A stretch of 64,000 nucleotides of DNA from Gordonibacter sp. 28C (GTDB taxonomy: Bacteria > Actinomycetota > Coriobacteriia > Coriobacteriales > Eggerthellaceae), in the NCBI RefSeq assembly GCF_003339845.1, contig NZ_PPTR01000012.1, positions 50,904 to 114,903 of the forward strand. The letters are read 5' to 3'. Positions 7,428-16,361 of the stretch are shown one piece after another. The translations under genes were made by a program, and so were the position numbers. The first letter of the stretch is position 1. The number at the start of each line of letters is the position of its first letter. The notes below the pieces were generated by a model. It saw only the letters and a list, made by a program, of their open reading frames with translations, ran no database searches and was not told where the DNA came from.

Positions 7428-8027
7428 ATGGAGCAGAATCGAGACCATGCGGACATCCTCAAGAGAGTAGCCCAGGATATTCTCTCGGGCGACATCGACG
7501 GAGCAGGCGCGCTGATCGAAAGGGAGTATCCATTCGAACCCATTGCGCCGCAAAAGCGAGCGAGTTCGGCGGGTCGAATAATTCGCGTTGCCATTCGCGA
7601 CGGATTCATCGATAGATACTCGGGGAAGAAGCTCGTCAACCCGGGCTTCTTGCGCTCGCTGAGCGCTCTTTTACCCGAGGTATTCCCTTTCACTTCGCAT
7701 TGAAGCATGAGAGAAACGCATGCCGCCTATTGGGAGCTCACCCCGACGCTCGACCATGTGGAGCCCATCGCCCGGGGAGGAAAGGACATCGAGGAGAACA
7801 TCGTCGCCACCTCCATGATGAACAACTCGATCAAGTCGAATTGGCTGTTGTCCGAAATGAATGGCTGGCACCTGCACAAACCAGGGGACGTCGAGAACTG
7901 GGACGGGCTCAGCGCCGTTTTCCTTAAACTCGCCGAGGCGCATCCGAGCTTGCTAGACAACCAAACCATCCGAAGCTATCACCGGGCGACGGCGAAACAC
8001 CTGCCCGAACGACTTCTTACGGCCTAA
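7428..8027 (+). pseudogene. HNH endonuclease gene interrupted by a single in-frame TGA
   Basis: Two consecutive open segments (7428-7703 and 7707-8027) lie in the same frame, separated only by TGA (7701-7703). Read through, they give one ~199-residue protein. The N-terminal part holds RDGFIDRYSGKKLVNPGFL. The second part holds the HNH core, AYWELTPTLDHVEPIARGG, then NIVATSMMNNSIKSNW. The stop falls in FTSH-stop-SMRETHAAYWE, where I recall a Trp in relatives, so TGG to TGA is the simplest explanation. The upstream ATG has only a weak ribosome site. The second half has its own ATG but no clear Shine-Dalgarno sequence. Probably a recent nonsense pseudogene, unless read through. Confidence 0.75.
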
Positions 8028-8043
8028 GGTCCGGCGCCTTGCC

Positions 8044-9282
8044 CTAGCTTTCGCGTTTACGCGCTGCCAGCGCGGCTCCTAATGCGACGACTCCCGCTGC
8101 ACCGACCGCGAGGCCGATCGGACTCCCGGCGTCGCCGGTGGCGGCGAGCTTCGAGGGGGCCGGCAGGTACTTCGAGGTCTTCGCCGCCGAAGCCGTTGCG
8201 GCGTTGCCGCCCGACGGTTGCGCAGGGGTCGGCGTAGGCTGCGGAGCCGGCTCGGGCAGCTTCTCGAACTGGGCCGCCACCGTGACGTTCTGCGTTATGT
8301 ACGAGAAGTCGCGGTCCCATCCGGTAAAGCGGTAGCCCTCGGGCGCGGACACGTCGGGCGCGGCTGCCGCGCCGAACAGCGGCACCGTCTGGGTATCGAG
8401 CACCTGCCCGTCCCAACCGACGAACGTGACCGTGCGCGTGGCCGTTATGAGGAACGAGCCGTCGTCTTGCAACGTGCCCACGCGCTCGCCGTCTTCCATG
8501 ATGGCGGTGTCGCCGCCGTTCACGAACAGGTTGTTCACCGCCAAGAGCTCCGAGAGCCGGGTCGCCCCGAACGGCGCCACGATGGTGTTGAACGTCTGCT
8601 GCCCGCCTACCGAGTACCCCACTATGCTGAGGGGCGAGCCGAGGGGGATGCGCGAGAGGTCGAGCGTGCCGCCGAAATGCGTGATGGTGCCCAGCGAAGA
8701 GGCGGGATCGAGCACGAGCGTTCCGCCCGCCCAGATGGACACGGCGGGTGCGCCGCCTGCGAGCACCACGGTGGCCGACGGGAGCACCTCGAGGGGTTGC
8801 TGAACCGCGCCGAGCGTCACCGCGCCCTCTCCGCTCACCCCCGCGTTGCGCACCATGTTCCACGCACCCACCTCGTTGCCGGACCCCGCGAGGCGCAACC
8901 CCGTGGTTCCCGCCATCGTAAGCGTGTCGATGCGCACGTTCGAGCCGACGTCGAGGTAGTTCACTCCCGCCGCCACGCTCACGTCGCCCGTCGAACCCGA
9001 AGACGGGTCGGCCATGCCGACGATGGCAACGCCGTTGGCCGTGACCGACAGCGTCGAGCCGTCCCACGCATACGCGTCGCTCGGCCCCTCCACGTCGAAG
9101 GGCCCTGCCGGAGCCGCCAGCGCCCGCCCCGGAGCGAAGGTGCACAGCGCGACGAGAGCCGCGCAAACGAGGCTTGCGAGCGCAAACGAACGTGCAGTCG
9201 CGGGCGACACGGCCGCTTTCGGGCATCGGGGAGGAACGACGGTTTCGGCGGAATCGGCGGGAACGGCAGAACGGGCGGACAT
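8044..9282 (-). CDS. Sortase-type surface protein with InlB-like repeat
   Basis: A 412-residue exported protein. Residues ~25-50 form the signal peptide hydrophobic segment (SFALASLVCAALVALCTFAPGRALA). A beta-rich, Gly/Ala/Thr-rich body follows. Residues ~310-345 match the InlB B-repeat/Listeria-Bacteroides pattern (GYRFTGWDRDFSYITQNVTVAAQF). The C terminus has a Pro/Thr linker, then KLAATGD, a hydrophobic helix and the basic tail ARKRES, i.e. an LAxTG-type sortase signal. The ATG at 9282 has AGGAG seven bases upstream. Covalent attachment to the cell wall is inferred; no sortase gene lies in the window. Confidence 0.8.
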   Translation of the reverse strand: MSARSAVPADSAETVVPPRCPKAAVSPATARSFALASLVCAALVALCTFAPGRALAAPAGPFDVEGPSDAYAWDGSTLSVTANGVAIVGMADPSSGSTGDVSVAAGVNYLDVGSNVRIDTLTMAGTTGLRLAGSGNEVGAWNMVRNAGVSGEGAVTLGAVQQPLEVLPSATVVLAGGAPAVSIWAGGTLVLDPASSLGTITHFGGTLDLSRIPLGSPLSIVGYSVGGQQTFNTIVAPFGATRLSELLAVNNLFVNGGDTAIMEDGERVGTLQDDGSFLITATRTVTFVGWDGQVLDTQTVPLFGAAAAPDVSAPEGYRFTGWDRDFSYITQNVTVAAQFEKLPEPAPQPTPTPAQPSGGNAATASAAKTSKYLPAPSKLAATGDAGSPIGLAVGAAGVVALGAALAARKRES

Positions 9283-9425
9283 GGTGAAGCTCCTATCGCA
9301 TCGGTTTGATGCGACGAGCCTATCACCGGCGCGCGTCCGCTCAGCCGTTCCGTTACCGACCTTCACCCAACGGTAGCGGCTCCGTTGACGCAGCGAACGC
9401 GCTGCGGAGGACCCGATGCTGCCGC

Positions 9426-9629
9426 TTACTTCCGGAAGGAAGCTTCGGAGGATTTCGGCGTGCCGGGAGCACCGGGCGCGCCGGGAGCTTTGGGGGCATC
9501 AGGCGCACCGGGAGCGCCAGGCGCGCCGGGAGCCTTGGGGGCGCCAGGCGCGCCGGGGGCGCCGGGAGCGCTTGGGCTGCCCGCGCCTTCGGGATTGTTG
9601 ACTACCGGGGTCGATGGTCTGAAGCACAT
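9426..9629 (-). CDS. MCFRP-type small collagen-like protein (no zinc ribbon)
   Basis: A 67-residue protein that starts MCFRPSTPVVNNPEG and continues with GAP/GxP collagen-like triplets (about residues 19-55). The start has an excellent AAGGAGG site seven bases upstream, which supports this strand over the equally open plus-strand frame. The first five residues are identical to the 88-residue protein at 41580-41846, which has a CxxC...CxxC zinc ribbon between the MCFRP start and similar Gly-Pro repeats. This copy appears to have lost the ribbon. The function is unknown. Confidence 0.6.
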   Translation of the reverse strand: MCFRPSTPVVNNPEGAGSPSAPGAPGAPGAPKAPGAPGAPGAPDAPKAPGAPGAPGTPKSSEASFRK

Positions 9630-9769
9630 GGGAAAACCTCCTTATGAAATGAAAGCCGCCTATCCTAGCCGCTTTCCCTATTCGGAATTGTAGGAGCCGA
9701 TTCCGTGCAGGACATGACCCTGCCTGCACGATTTATCCCACCCTCTCGCCCGGTCAGCAAAGGGGTGGT

Positions 9770-10069
9770 TCAAGGGGTGGTACGACGTTGGCCGGGGGCG
9801 ATAACGGGTGCCGTACGAGGGGAAAGCGCTCCTTGCGCGAGTTCTTCCACCATATGGACGGCGTTTGCGGGACAGGTGCGCAAGCACACTCCGCACCCGC
9901 CGCAAACCAAGGCATCGTCCACATAGGCTCGGCGCGCGTCCGCGTCATAGCCGATCACGTTGCCCAAGGGGCAGCCGCGCATGCAAAGTTTGCAGCCCAC
10001 GCACAGATGCGCGTCTATCGTGACGCGTTTTCGCGAAGTGAAATGGGTTCTGAGAGGTCCGTAAGCCAT
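9770..10069 (-). CDS. Two-cluster 4Fe-4S ferredoxin-like electron carrier
   Basis: A ~99-residue protein with two four-cysteine motifs, CVGCKLCMRGCP and CGGCGVCLRTCP, typical of 2[4Fe-4S] ferredoxins, and a short C-terminal tail. It is the last gene of a minus-strand run behind a molybdopterin enzyme and a PQ-loop membrane protein, so it likely feeds electrons to the molybdoenzyme. A GTG at 10099 is an alternative start that would add ten residues; neither start has a strong ribosome site. Confidence 0.8.
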   Translation of the reverse strand: MAYGPLRTHFTSRKRVTIDAHLCVGCKLCMRGCPLGNVIGYDADARRAYVDDALVCGGCGVCLRTCPANAVHMVEELAQGALSPRTAPVIAPGQRRTTP

Positions 10070-10114
10070 GCATCCGTCCAGTCCGAAGGCAAGCCGCACG
10101 CCGCAAGGCGGTGC

Positions 10115-10426
10115 TCAGCCGTCTCCCAGCGCGCACGCCTCCTGCGCCTCGCGCTCTTTGTCACGCTTCGAGTTGATGAAGTACAGCACGATATCGGTCC
10201 CCACGAAGCAGAGGTTGATCACGTAGAACACCACCACGTAGCTCAAGGACGTAGCCATGAATTTCGAGGTGATCCCGCACAGGTAGGCGCAAAACGATAT
10301 GCTCAGGAACAGCAGGCTCTTGCCTTTTGCCGTTCTCGAGCGGATCGATTTCACGATGGAAGAAGGCCAGGCGATCCCGAAGCCCACCAGAAACAGCATT
10401 TCGAAGAACTGCGACCAGAACGTCAT
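10115..10426 (-). CDS. Small PQ-loop/SemiSWEET-like membrane protein
   Basis: A 103-residue protein with about three transmembrane helices (MLFLVGFGIAWPSSIVKSIRS; SLLFLSISFCAYLCGITSKF; SLSYVVVFYVINLCFVGTDIVLYF). The FGIAWP segment fits the PQ-loop superfamily, which includes SemiSWEET sugar exporters. The ATG at 10426 has GGGGAGGAGC upstream. It sits between the molybdopterin enzyme and the ferredoxin. Substrate import or export for the enzyme is a reasonable guess, not shown. Confidence 0.65.
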   Translation of the reverse strand: MTFWSQFFEMLFLVGFGIAWPSSIVKSIRSRTAKGKSLLFLSISFCAYLCGITSKFMATSLSYVVVFYVINLCFVGTDIVLYFINSKRDKEREAQEACALGDG

Positions 10427-10495
10427 GAAACGCTCCTCCCCTGCCGCGCATCCGCGCTCGACCTGCACCGTGCACACTCCTCCGCGGCTCCGTCA

Positions 10496-10525
10496 AGGGG
10501 GCGCCAGCACCAGCTGCCGCCCCCT
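10496..10525 (-). terminator. Hairpin downstream of the molybdopterin enzyme
   Basis: The arms AGGGGGCG and CGCCCCCT with partly paired interior form a strong stem between the 915-aa enzyme (stop at 10583) and the PQ-loop gene (start 10426). No U-run follows. It could be an attenuator or an mRNA-stability structure that lowers expression of the two distal genes. Confidence 0.4.
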
Positions 10526-10582
10526 CCGTTGTTCATGCCGTGCGTTGCGGGGAGGAGTCACCCGCCCCGTGCCGGCTGCCCG

Positions 10583-13330
10583 CTACTTTCCGAGCGTGTC
10601 GTAAGTGCATGTGGGATGCTGGCCCGGATCGGCGTTCTCCCAGTCGATCCGCTTGATCTCACGGCAGCCCAGCTTGTCGTACTGATCGTTGAAGTAGGTG
10701 TCGCCCTCGATGAACTGGTCGCCCGTCACCGTCACGTCCGTGCGGTCGGCAGGATCGATGCACGGGTAGATGCGGCAGAGCAGGCCGCGGTTCGTCCACG
10801 TTCCCGTGGCCTCGTCGGAACCCCTGACCGTGCCATCCACCAGGCAGCCGACGTTGGAGATGAACGCGCCCTGGTTCCACGGCTCCTCTGCCGGAAGCTC
10901 CGGGTACCACCACGAGGGCATGGCCTGCACGGTGCCCTTGATGATGGCCTGGTCGACGTGGGCAACCTGCTTGATGCGGCCGCGCTCGTTCTCGATCCAC
11001 ACCCAGTCGCCGTCACGCACGCCGCAGGCACGGGCGTCCTCGCGGTGCATGTAAACGCTGGGATACGGGAAGATGGAGCGGGTGCCCTGGCCGGGAACGC
11101 GGTTCTCGGAGTGGTACAGAACCGAGACGCGGCCGCCGGTGGTCAGGCGCAGCGGGTACTTCTTGGCAAGCTCGGGATTCGAGAGCGGCGTCTCGGGCAG
11201 CTCGCGGTAGTACGGAAGCGCGCTGTAGTCCAGATCCTCCATGAGCGTGGGGTATATCTCGGCCTTGCGGGTGGGCGTCGCGAAGCCCTTGGTCTGTCCG
11301 TTCGGCAGCGTCTCGGCGTACTTGAAGGACCGGGTGGGCCCGGGGAACCAAGTGCCCTGCTCGCACAGCGTGGTGTAGTCGACGTCGACGCCGCGCGAGA
11401 TGCGGTGCTTGATGACGTCCTCGTAGGTCTCCCACGGCCAAGCCTCGGCCTGGCCCATGCGGATGCCCAGACCGCGGAAGAAGTCGTAGTCCATAACGCG
11501 GTCGCCCACCGGCTTGGAGCCGCGGTCGCCGCAGACCACGAAGTCGTTGGAATCCTCGGCGGTGGTGAAGCACGGGCGCTCGAGGGAGTCGCAGCCGGGG
11601 ATGATGTAGTCGGCCATAGCCGCGGCAGGGGTCTTCCAGTACTCGACCGAGACGATAAGCTCCAGGTTGTTCTTCATGATCTTGTACAGGCGCTGCGGGT
11701 CGGGGGCCCAGGCGAACGGGTTGGAGGACCACATGATCATGGCCTTGATGGGATAGGGATCGCCGAACTCCATGGCGTCGTACACCAGCACCGGCGAGCA
11801 CAGCAGCTGGTGCAGCATGGGGCGCGGGACGCCGAACATCTTCATGTAGGCGTCGTAGATCGGCTCGTAGCCCTTCCAGCTCATGGCGCGGAACTGGTCG
11901 TAGCCGATGTACTTCTTGCGGATCTCCGGCGTGACGAGCTCGGACATCTCCATCTCGGCGTCGCGGTACGGGAACGGCTTGGAGCCGTCGGCCTGCACGA
12001 CGCCGGGCTCGCCCACATATTCGCCGCCCGGCTTGTCGATGTAATTGCAGATGATGCGCAGGATGGTCTTGGTGATGCACAGGCGCGAGGCGTTCGGGCC
12101 GGCCTGGTCGCCGCCGCCGAGGCCCCAGGTGATGAACGCGTTGCCGTTGGTGGCGTACACGCGGGCGGAATCGGCGATCTTGTTCTCGGGGATGCCGGTG
12201 ACGGGAGCCGCCCACTGCGGGCTGTAAGGCTCGGCCATCTCCTTGATGGCATCCCAGGCGGTGTAGCACTCGACCGAGGAGCCGTCGAGCAGCGAGATGG
12301 CATGGGTGCCGCTCAGAGCCGGGTCGACGTCGCCGTCGGCGAACCACTCGTTCTTGTCGGAGTTCCACAGCAAGATGTCGTCGGCAAGGTCGTCCCACAC
12401 CACGAAGTCGGAGTGCGCGGCTCCCTCTTTAACCTGGTCGGCGCGGATGGTGTGCTTGGTCTTCTTGTCCAGCAGGAACGGGCCGTTAGACCACCACTTG
12501 ATGAACTCCTCGTCATACCACTCGTTCTCGATGACCTCGTGCAGCCAAGCCAGGGCGAGCGCATGGTCGGTGCCGGGGTAGATGGGCATCCAGATGTCGG
12601 CCAGCAGGGCCTGCGTGGTGCAATACGGGTCGATGACGATCATCTTCGGCTTCTTGCCTGGACGGTCCATAGCAGCAAGATACTGGCGCCACATGGGGCT
12701 TTGCGGGCCGTATTTCTCGGAAGCCGAAAGGCCCCATACCACGAACGTGTCGGATTGGTCGATGCCCACCGGCGAGATGGCCTCGATAGGCCAGCCCACC
12801 ATGGCCATGTTCAGCGTGTAGTTCCAGCACCAGCAGATGGTGCCGGGGTCGATGACGTTGCCCGGGTTGCCGAGGTTGTTGAAGAAGCGGGTGCGCGCCC
12901 ACAGGTGATCGGAGCGATACGTGCCCTCGGAAGAGACCAGCGTCTCGGGGCCGTACTTGTCGATCAGCGCCTGCAGCTTGTCGGCGATCTCGTCCATCGC
13001 CTTCTCGTAGGGGATCTCCTCCCACTTGTCCTCGCCGCGCTCGCCGGCGCGCTTCAGAACATGGTTGATGCGCTTGGGGTGGTAATGCATCTGGATGGCC
13101 TTCTGGCCGCGCTCGCCCATGCGGTCGCACAACACCGTGCCCTCTTTCCAGTTGCCGCGAATCTCCACCACGCGGTCGGTCTTGGTGTCGACGCCGATGA
13201 CGATGCCGCAGTTCATATGGCAGTAGAAGCAGCGGGAATACGTCCACTGGACGCCGTTCTCGTCGATGTACTTGTTCGGCATGTCGGCGGGAAGCTTGAC
13301 CTCGACCCGTTCGGTCTTCTTAAGTTCCAT
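10583..13330 (-). CDS. DMSO-reductase-family molybdopterin/tungstopterin enzyme (cytoplasmic)
   Basis: A 915-residue catalytic subunit. The N-terminal [4Fe-4S] motif is CFYCHMNC (Cx2Cx3C), with a fourth Cys in GTVLCDRMG. Three pterin-binding domains follow, then the C-terminal MopB-binding domain (~750-915). GTICWCWNYT is a candidate region for the metal ligand. There is no Tat signal, so it acts in the cytoplasm. The overall pattern recalls the acetylene hydratase, pyrogallol transhydroxylase and catechol dehydroxylase branch, which is common in Eggerthella. The substrate cannot be assigned. The ATG at 13330 has GAGAGGGG upstream. Three 12-bp-spaced boxes precede it, next to a LuxR regulator. 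Confidence 0.85.
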   Translation of the reverse strand: MELKKTERVEVKLPADMPNKYIDENGVQWTYSRCFYCHMNCGIVIGVDTKTDRVVEIRGNWKEGTVLCDRMGERGQKAIQMHYHPKRINHVLKRAGERGEDKWEEIPYEKAMDEIADKLQALIDKYGPETLVSSEGTYRSDHLWARTRFFNNLGNPGNVIDPGTICWCWNYTLNMAMVGWPIEAISPVGIDQSDTFVVWGLSASEKYGPQSPMWRQYLAAMDRPGKKPKMIVIDPYCTTQALLADIWMPIYPGTDHALALAWLHEVIENEWYDEEFIKWWSNGPFLLDKKTKHTIRADQVKEGAAHSDFVVWDDLADDILLWNSDKNEWFADGDVDPALSGTHAISLLDGSSVECYTAWDAIKEMAEPYSPQWAAPVTGIPENKIADSARVYATNGNAFITWGLGGGDQAGPNASRLCITKTILRIICNYIDKPGGEYVGEPGVVQADGSKPFPYRDAEMEMSELVTPEIRKKYIGYDQFRAMSWKGYEPIYDAYMKMFGVPRPMLHQLLCSPVLVYDAMEFGDPYPIKAMIMWSSNPFAWAPDPQRLYKIMKNNLELIVSVEYWKTPAAAMADYIIPGCDSLERPCFTTAEDSNDFVVCGDRGSKPVGDRVMDYDFFRGLGIRMGQAEAWPWETYEDVIKHRISRGVDVDYTTLCEQGTWFPGPTRSFKYAETLPNGQTKGFATPTRKAEIYPTLMEDLDYSALPYYRELPETPLSNPELAKKYPLRLTTGGRVSVLYHSENRVPGQGTRSIFPYPSVYMHREDARACGVRDGDWVWIENERGRIKQVAHVDQAIIKGTVQAMPSWWYPELPAEEPWNQGAFISNVGCLVDGTVRGSDEATGTWTNRGLLCRIYPCIDPADRTDVTVTGDQFIEGDTYFNDQYDKLGCREIKRIDWENADPGQHPTCTYDTLGK

Positions 13331-13491
13331 TGCAGCCCCTCTCGAATGGTCTGTGCGGGGCATCCTCCCAGCCCCGCGAAAGTCGCATGCGAGCAAGCCC
13401 GGGTTTCGCTCGCATGCCGTTGAGGCCATTCTATTGAGGGCGAGGGCGGCGAACATGATGCGCCCAAGGTGGTTTCCCCAGCCTATTCCCG

Positions 13492-13523
13492 GGATGGAGG
13501 CTAGGATGAGAAGCAGGGTGAGG
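13492..13523 (+). promoter_or_regulatory. Three MalT-box-like repeats at 12-bp spacing
   Basis: GGATGGAG (13492), GGATGAGA (13504) and GGGTGAGG (13516) occur at exact 12-bp steps between the LuxR gene and the molybdoenzyme start. They resemble the MalT box GGGGAKGAGG bound by MalT-type LuxR regulators. Similar boxes lie at 17811-18015. Binding by the adjacent 915-aa LuxR protein is an inference. Confidence 0.55.
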
Positions 13524-13576
13524 CGGGGACGCGCGCTCGCGCCCGTCGATGCCAACAGGGGCGATCCGATGTGCGG

Positions 13577-16324
13577 CTACTCGTCCTCGCCGTCGTGGAC
13601 GATGGAGAACGCGTCGATGCGATTAGTGACTCCCAGCTTGCTGTAGATGCCTCCCACGTGGCTTTTCACCGTGTTCAGCGACACGGTGAGCACCTCGGCG
13701 ATCTCCCGTCGGGAAAGGCCCGCGTCAAGAAGCTCCAGCACCTCGCACTCGCGCTCGGTCAAGCCGAAGCGGGCCATGGGGTTCATCGCGCGCTCCAGCA
13801 CCGTCTCCTCGGCTTCATTGGCCCCGAAACGGTGCAGCACCGCCTTGGCAAGCTGGCGAGCCTGTCCGCCGGACTTGCGCACATCCACGATCTCGTGAAG
13901 CAGCGCGCGGATTTTTCCGCCGGCACGCAAGAAGGGGCCGACCACCTGCTGGCCGGCTTGCAGCCTGAGCGCACGGTTGAGGTACATGAGGGCATCGGAA
14001 CGCCTTCCCCGGGCCGCCAAGCGCTCGGCCGCCCGGAGGGAAAGCTCGAGCTCGCGCAAGCCGAGTCCCGCATCGCACGCGCGCTCGACGGACGGCAAGA
14101 TGTCGTCGGGGTCGCCGACGCTTCCCGAAGCATCGTCGACGGCGGCCCTGACAGCCAAACCAGCCAGCTCGAAATCTATATCGCCCCGGCCAATGCCCGC
14201 CTCAAGGCGCTTCGCCGCCGCATCAGCCTCGGGAACATACCCCATGGCCAACGCTACCTGGACTTGCCTGACATACACGAGCAGGTTGATGCTGCGCGGC
14301 ACGCTTGCCGTGCCCATCTGCAGCGCCGTCTTCGTAATTAGGTTGAAGGCCTGGGCGTGCTTCCCCACCGCCGCGTAGTAATGGGCGCGCTCGGCCTCGG
14401 CCTCGTAGAGCATATCCACGTTGCGAGACGTCGACACGATACGGTGGGCGCGCTCGACGCACTCGCGCGCCTCTTCCAGCCGGTCCATCTCCACGCACAG
14501 ATATCCCTTGGAGGCAAGCAGCGACCCGTACGGGATAACGGTATCGGGGCATTCGGCGAGCGCCTTTTCGCACAGCTCGAGGGCCTCCTTCAGTTCTCCT
14601 TGCGCGATGCGCAGGGAGATGATGCCCATACGGCACATGGCGAGGTAAAAGTCCGACTTGCCCAGCTCGGCCATGACCTCTGCCTGCAGATAGTTCTTCA
14701 GCGCCTCGTCGAACCGGCCCCTTCGCACATAAGATTCCGCCAAGGAGTGCAGCAACAGGCAACGCTGCGGAAGGGAGAGCTCTTCCTCGTGAGAGCGCAG
14801 GATGGCCTCGCTTTTGACCATGGCTTCATCATGGAGGCAGTCCATCTCAAGGCATTTTGCCCGGAACAGGTCCACCACGATCGAAGCATCGGGTCCATCC
14901 TGGCCAAGTTCGCGGGCGGCGGCGCGCTCGAACACCTCGATCCAACGCAAGCCCTCGTCCGTTCGGGCGCAGATGACATACCCCCAGGCCGCGTGGAGCG
15001 CCAACTGGGGAGACTCGGTGAACCGAGCTGCCGGGATGCGGCTGATCCATTCGAAGTAGGTCACGCCGGCGCGCTGCGACTCGTATCCTGATGCCTGGGT
15101 CAGGTTCTCGATGAAGTTGGAATCCGACGCCATCAGCAAGTACTTCGCCGCCTCGGAGGTCATCTGGTGCGCTTCGTACCAATCGCTTGCCGTCCGGCAC
15201 AACTCGAGCAGATGGTTGGCGTCCATCTGACCCTGCTTCATGCGCAGCCATCGGCGAAACAGCGGGTGGAACTCGAACCAGCCCGCCTCGTTGGCGCACG
15301 GACTGAGAAAGCACCCGCGTATGCGCAAATCGCGCAGGACGAACTTGGAGTCGGTGCGCGAGGTCAGCGCATTGCACAAATCGGCGCACACCGTATCGGT
15401 CAGCGCCACTTCGATTACGAACTGCGCCAGGTCTTCGGGCAGCTCGTCCAATACGCTGCTGCGGAAAAAGCGGTTGAGCATCTGCCCGAGCGCACGCTCG
15501 TCCACCGTTGCGGAGCAGTCGATCGACCCGCGGACAAGCGCGTCGGCATACGTGCGAACGCCGAGCGACCAGCCGTTCGTTATGTTCCACAGATCAGCCG
15601 CAAGCGCCTTCAAATCCTGCGCATCCAGCTTGATAGGCGTTTCGGACACGTAGGAGACCTGCGGCGATGTCTGGATGTCCATGGCCTGCCTCAAAATGGC
15701 TTCCACCTCGTCTTGGGTGAAGTTGAGCTTGTCCGAGGGGAACATGCGCACCTCGTCGCGAAAAGCCAAATCGATGTACTCCCACAGCAGATAGTTGCCC
15801 GAAGCTACCACGTGCACCGTTTCAGGGAAATAGCGCGCTGCCGAATTGAGAAATTCCGCGATGGCATCGGGGGCGGCCCTATGCAGGTCGTCGACGAACA
15901 AAACCACGTCCACCCTCACATCGGAAGCGCGTTCGAGCAAGAAGTTGCTGAGCGCGACCGAGTAGTAGGTGGGGTTTTCCCGGTAAAGCCGGGCCAGCTC
16001 GACCGTATCGAGCTCGGGCCACACCGTGTGCAGGGCGGCAAGCACATGGCGCGCCAACCTATCGCGGTCGTCGGCTTCGTCCACTGACAGCCAGGCCGTT
16101 CGCCAATGCTCGGGATCGTCGCCGAGGCGCCGGTACGCTTCTGCCAGAAAGCCGCTTCTTGCCGACCCCGCCGGAGCCTCGACCGTCACGATCTTGCCGT
16201 TCAAGCACTCGATCAGGCTTTGCAGCGCGCCATCTCGGTCGATGGAGAGGGACGAGCGACGAGGCGCGGTGATCTTCGCCAATGCAACATCGTGCGAAAC
16301 CTTCATGGGTATGCCTGCCGCCAT
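13577..16324 (-). CDS. Large MalT-like LuxR-family transcriptional regulator
   Basis: A 915-residue LAL-type regulator. The N-terminal NTPase region has a degenerate Walker A (APAGSARSGF at ~55-65, with Arg where Lys is expected) and a Walker B (VDVVLFVDDLH). A long TPR-like helical region spans ~400-800. A C-terminal LuxR HTH (FGLTERECEVLELL...TVKSHVGGIYSKLGV) spans ~845-905. The ATG at 16324 is preceded by AAGGAGGC at eight bases. It lies 37 bp behind the trigger-factor-like gene, so the two are probably cotranscribed. It most likely controls the flanking molybdoenzyme and MoxR/VWA genes through the repeated GGRTGAGR boxes. Confidence 0.85.
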   Translation of the reverse strand: MAAGIPMKVSHDVALAKITAPRRSSLSIDRDGALQSLIECLNGKIVTVEAPAGSARSGFLAEAYRRLGDDPEHWRTAWLSVDEADDRDRLARHVLAALHTVWPELDTVELARLYRENPTYYSVALSNFLLERASDVRVDVVLFVDDLHRAAPDAIAEFLNSAARYFPETVHVVASGNYLLWEYIDLAFRDEVRMFPSDKLNFTQDEVEAILRQAMDIQTSPQVSYVSETPIKLDAQDLKALAADLWNITNGWSLGVRTYADALVRGSIDCSATVDERALGQMLNRFFRSSVLDELPEDLAQFVIEVALTDTVCADLCNALTSRTDSKFVLRDLRIRGCFLSPCANEAGWFEFHPLFRRWLRMKQGQMDANHLLELCRTASDWYEAHQMTSEAAKYLLMASDSNFIENLTQASGYESQRAGVTYFEWISRIPAARFTESPQLALHAAWGYVICARTDEGLRWIEVFERAAARELGQDGPDASIVVDLFRAKCLEMDCLHDEAMVKSEAILRSHEEELSLPQRCLLLHSLAESYVRRGRFDEALKNYLQAEVMAELGKSDFYLAMCRMGIISLRIAQGELKEALELCEKALAECPDTVIPYGSLLASKGYLCVEMDRLEEARECVERAHRIVSTSRNVDMLYEAEAERAHYYAAVGKHAQAFNLITKTALQMGTASVPRSINLLVYVRQVQVALAMGYVPEADAAAKRLEAGIGRGDIDFELAGLAVRAAVDDASGSVGDPDDILPSVERACDAGLGLRELELSLRAAERLAARGRRSDALMYLNRALRLQAGQQVVGPFLRAGGKIRALLHEIVDVRKSGGQARQLAKAVLHRFGANEAEETVLERAMNPMARFGLTERECEVLELLDAGLSRREIAEVLTVSLNTVKSHVGGIYSKLGVTNRIDAFSIVHDGEDE

Positions 16325-16361
16325 GGCCCTGCCTCCTTGTCAACTCGCGCGTCGCCGGTAC

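Noticed and set aside
7701..7703. TGA as a selenocysteine codon
   Set aside because: The surrounding residues do not form a redox motif, no SECIS-like hairpin was found directly downstream, and the position appears to be Trp in relatives.
9385..9693. Plus-strand GxPGAP repeat protein
   Set aside because: The minus-strand frame has a strong ribosome site and shares its MCFRP start with another protein. Gly-Pro triplets read open on both strands.
9788..13423. A ~1200-codon open frame on the plus strand
   Set aside because: It lies opposite the ferredoxin, PQ-loop and molybdoenzyme genes, is rich in Arg/His/Val of shadow type and has no ribosome site. High GC content keeps antisense frames open.
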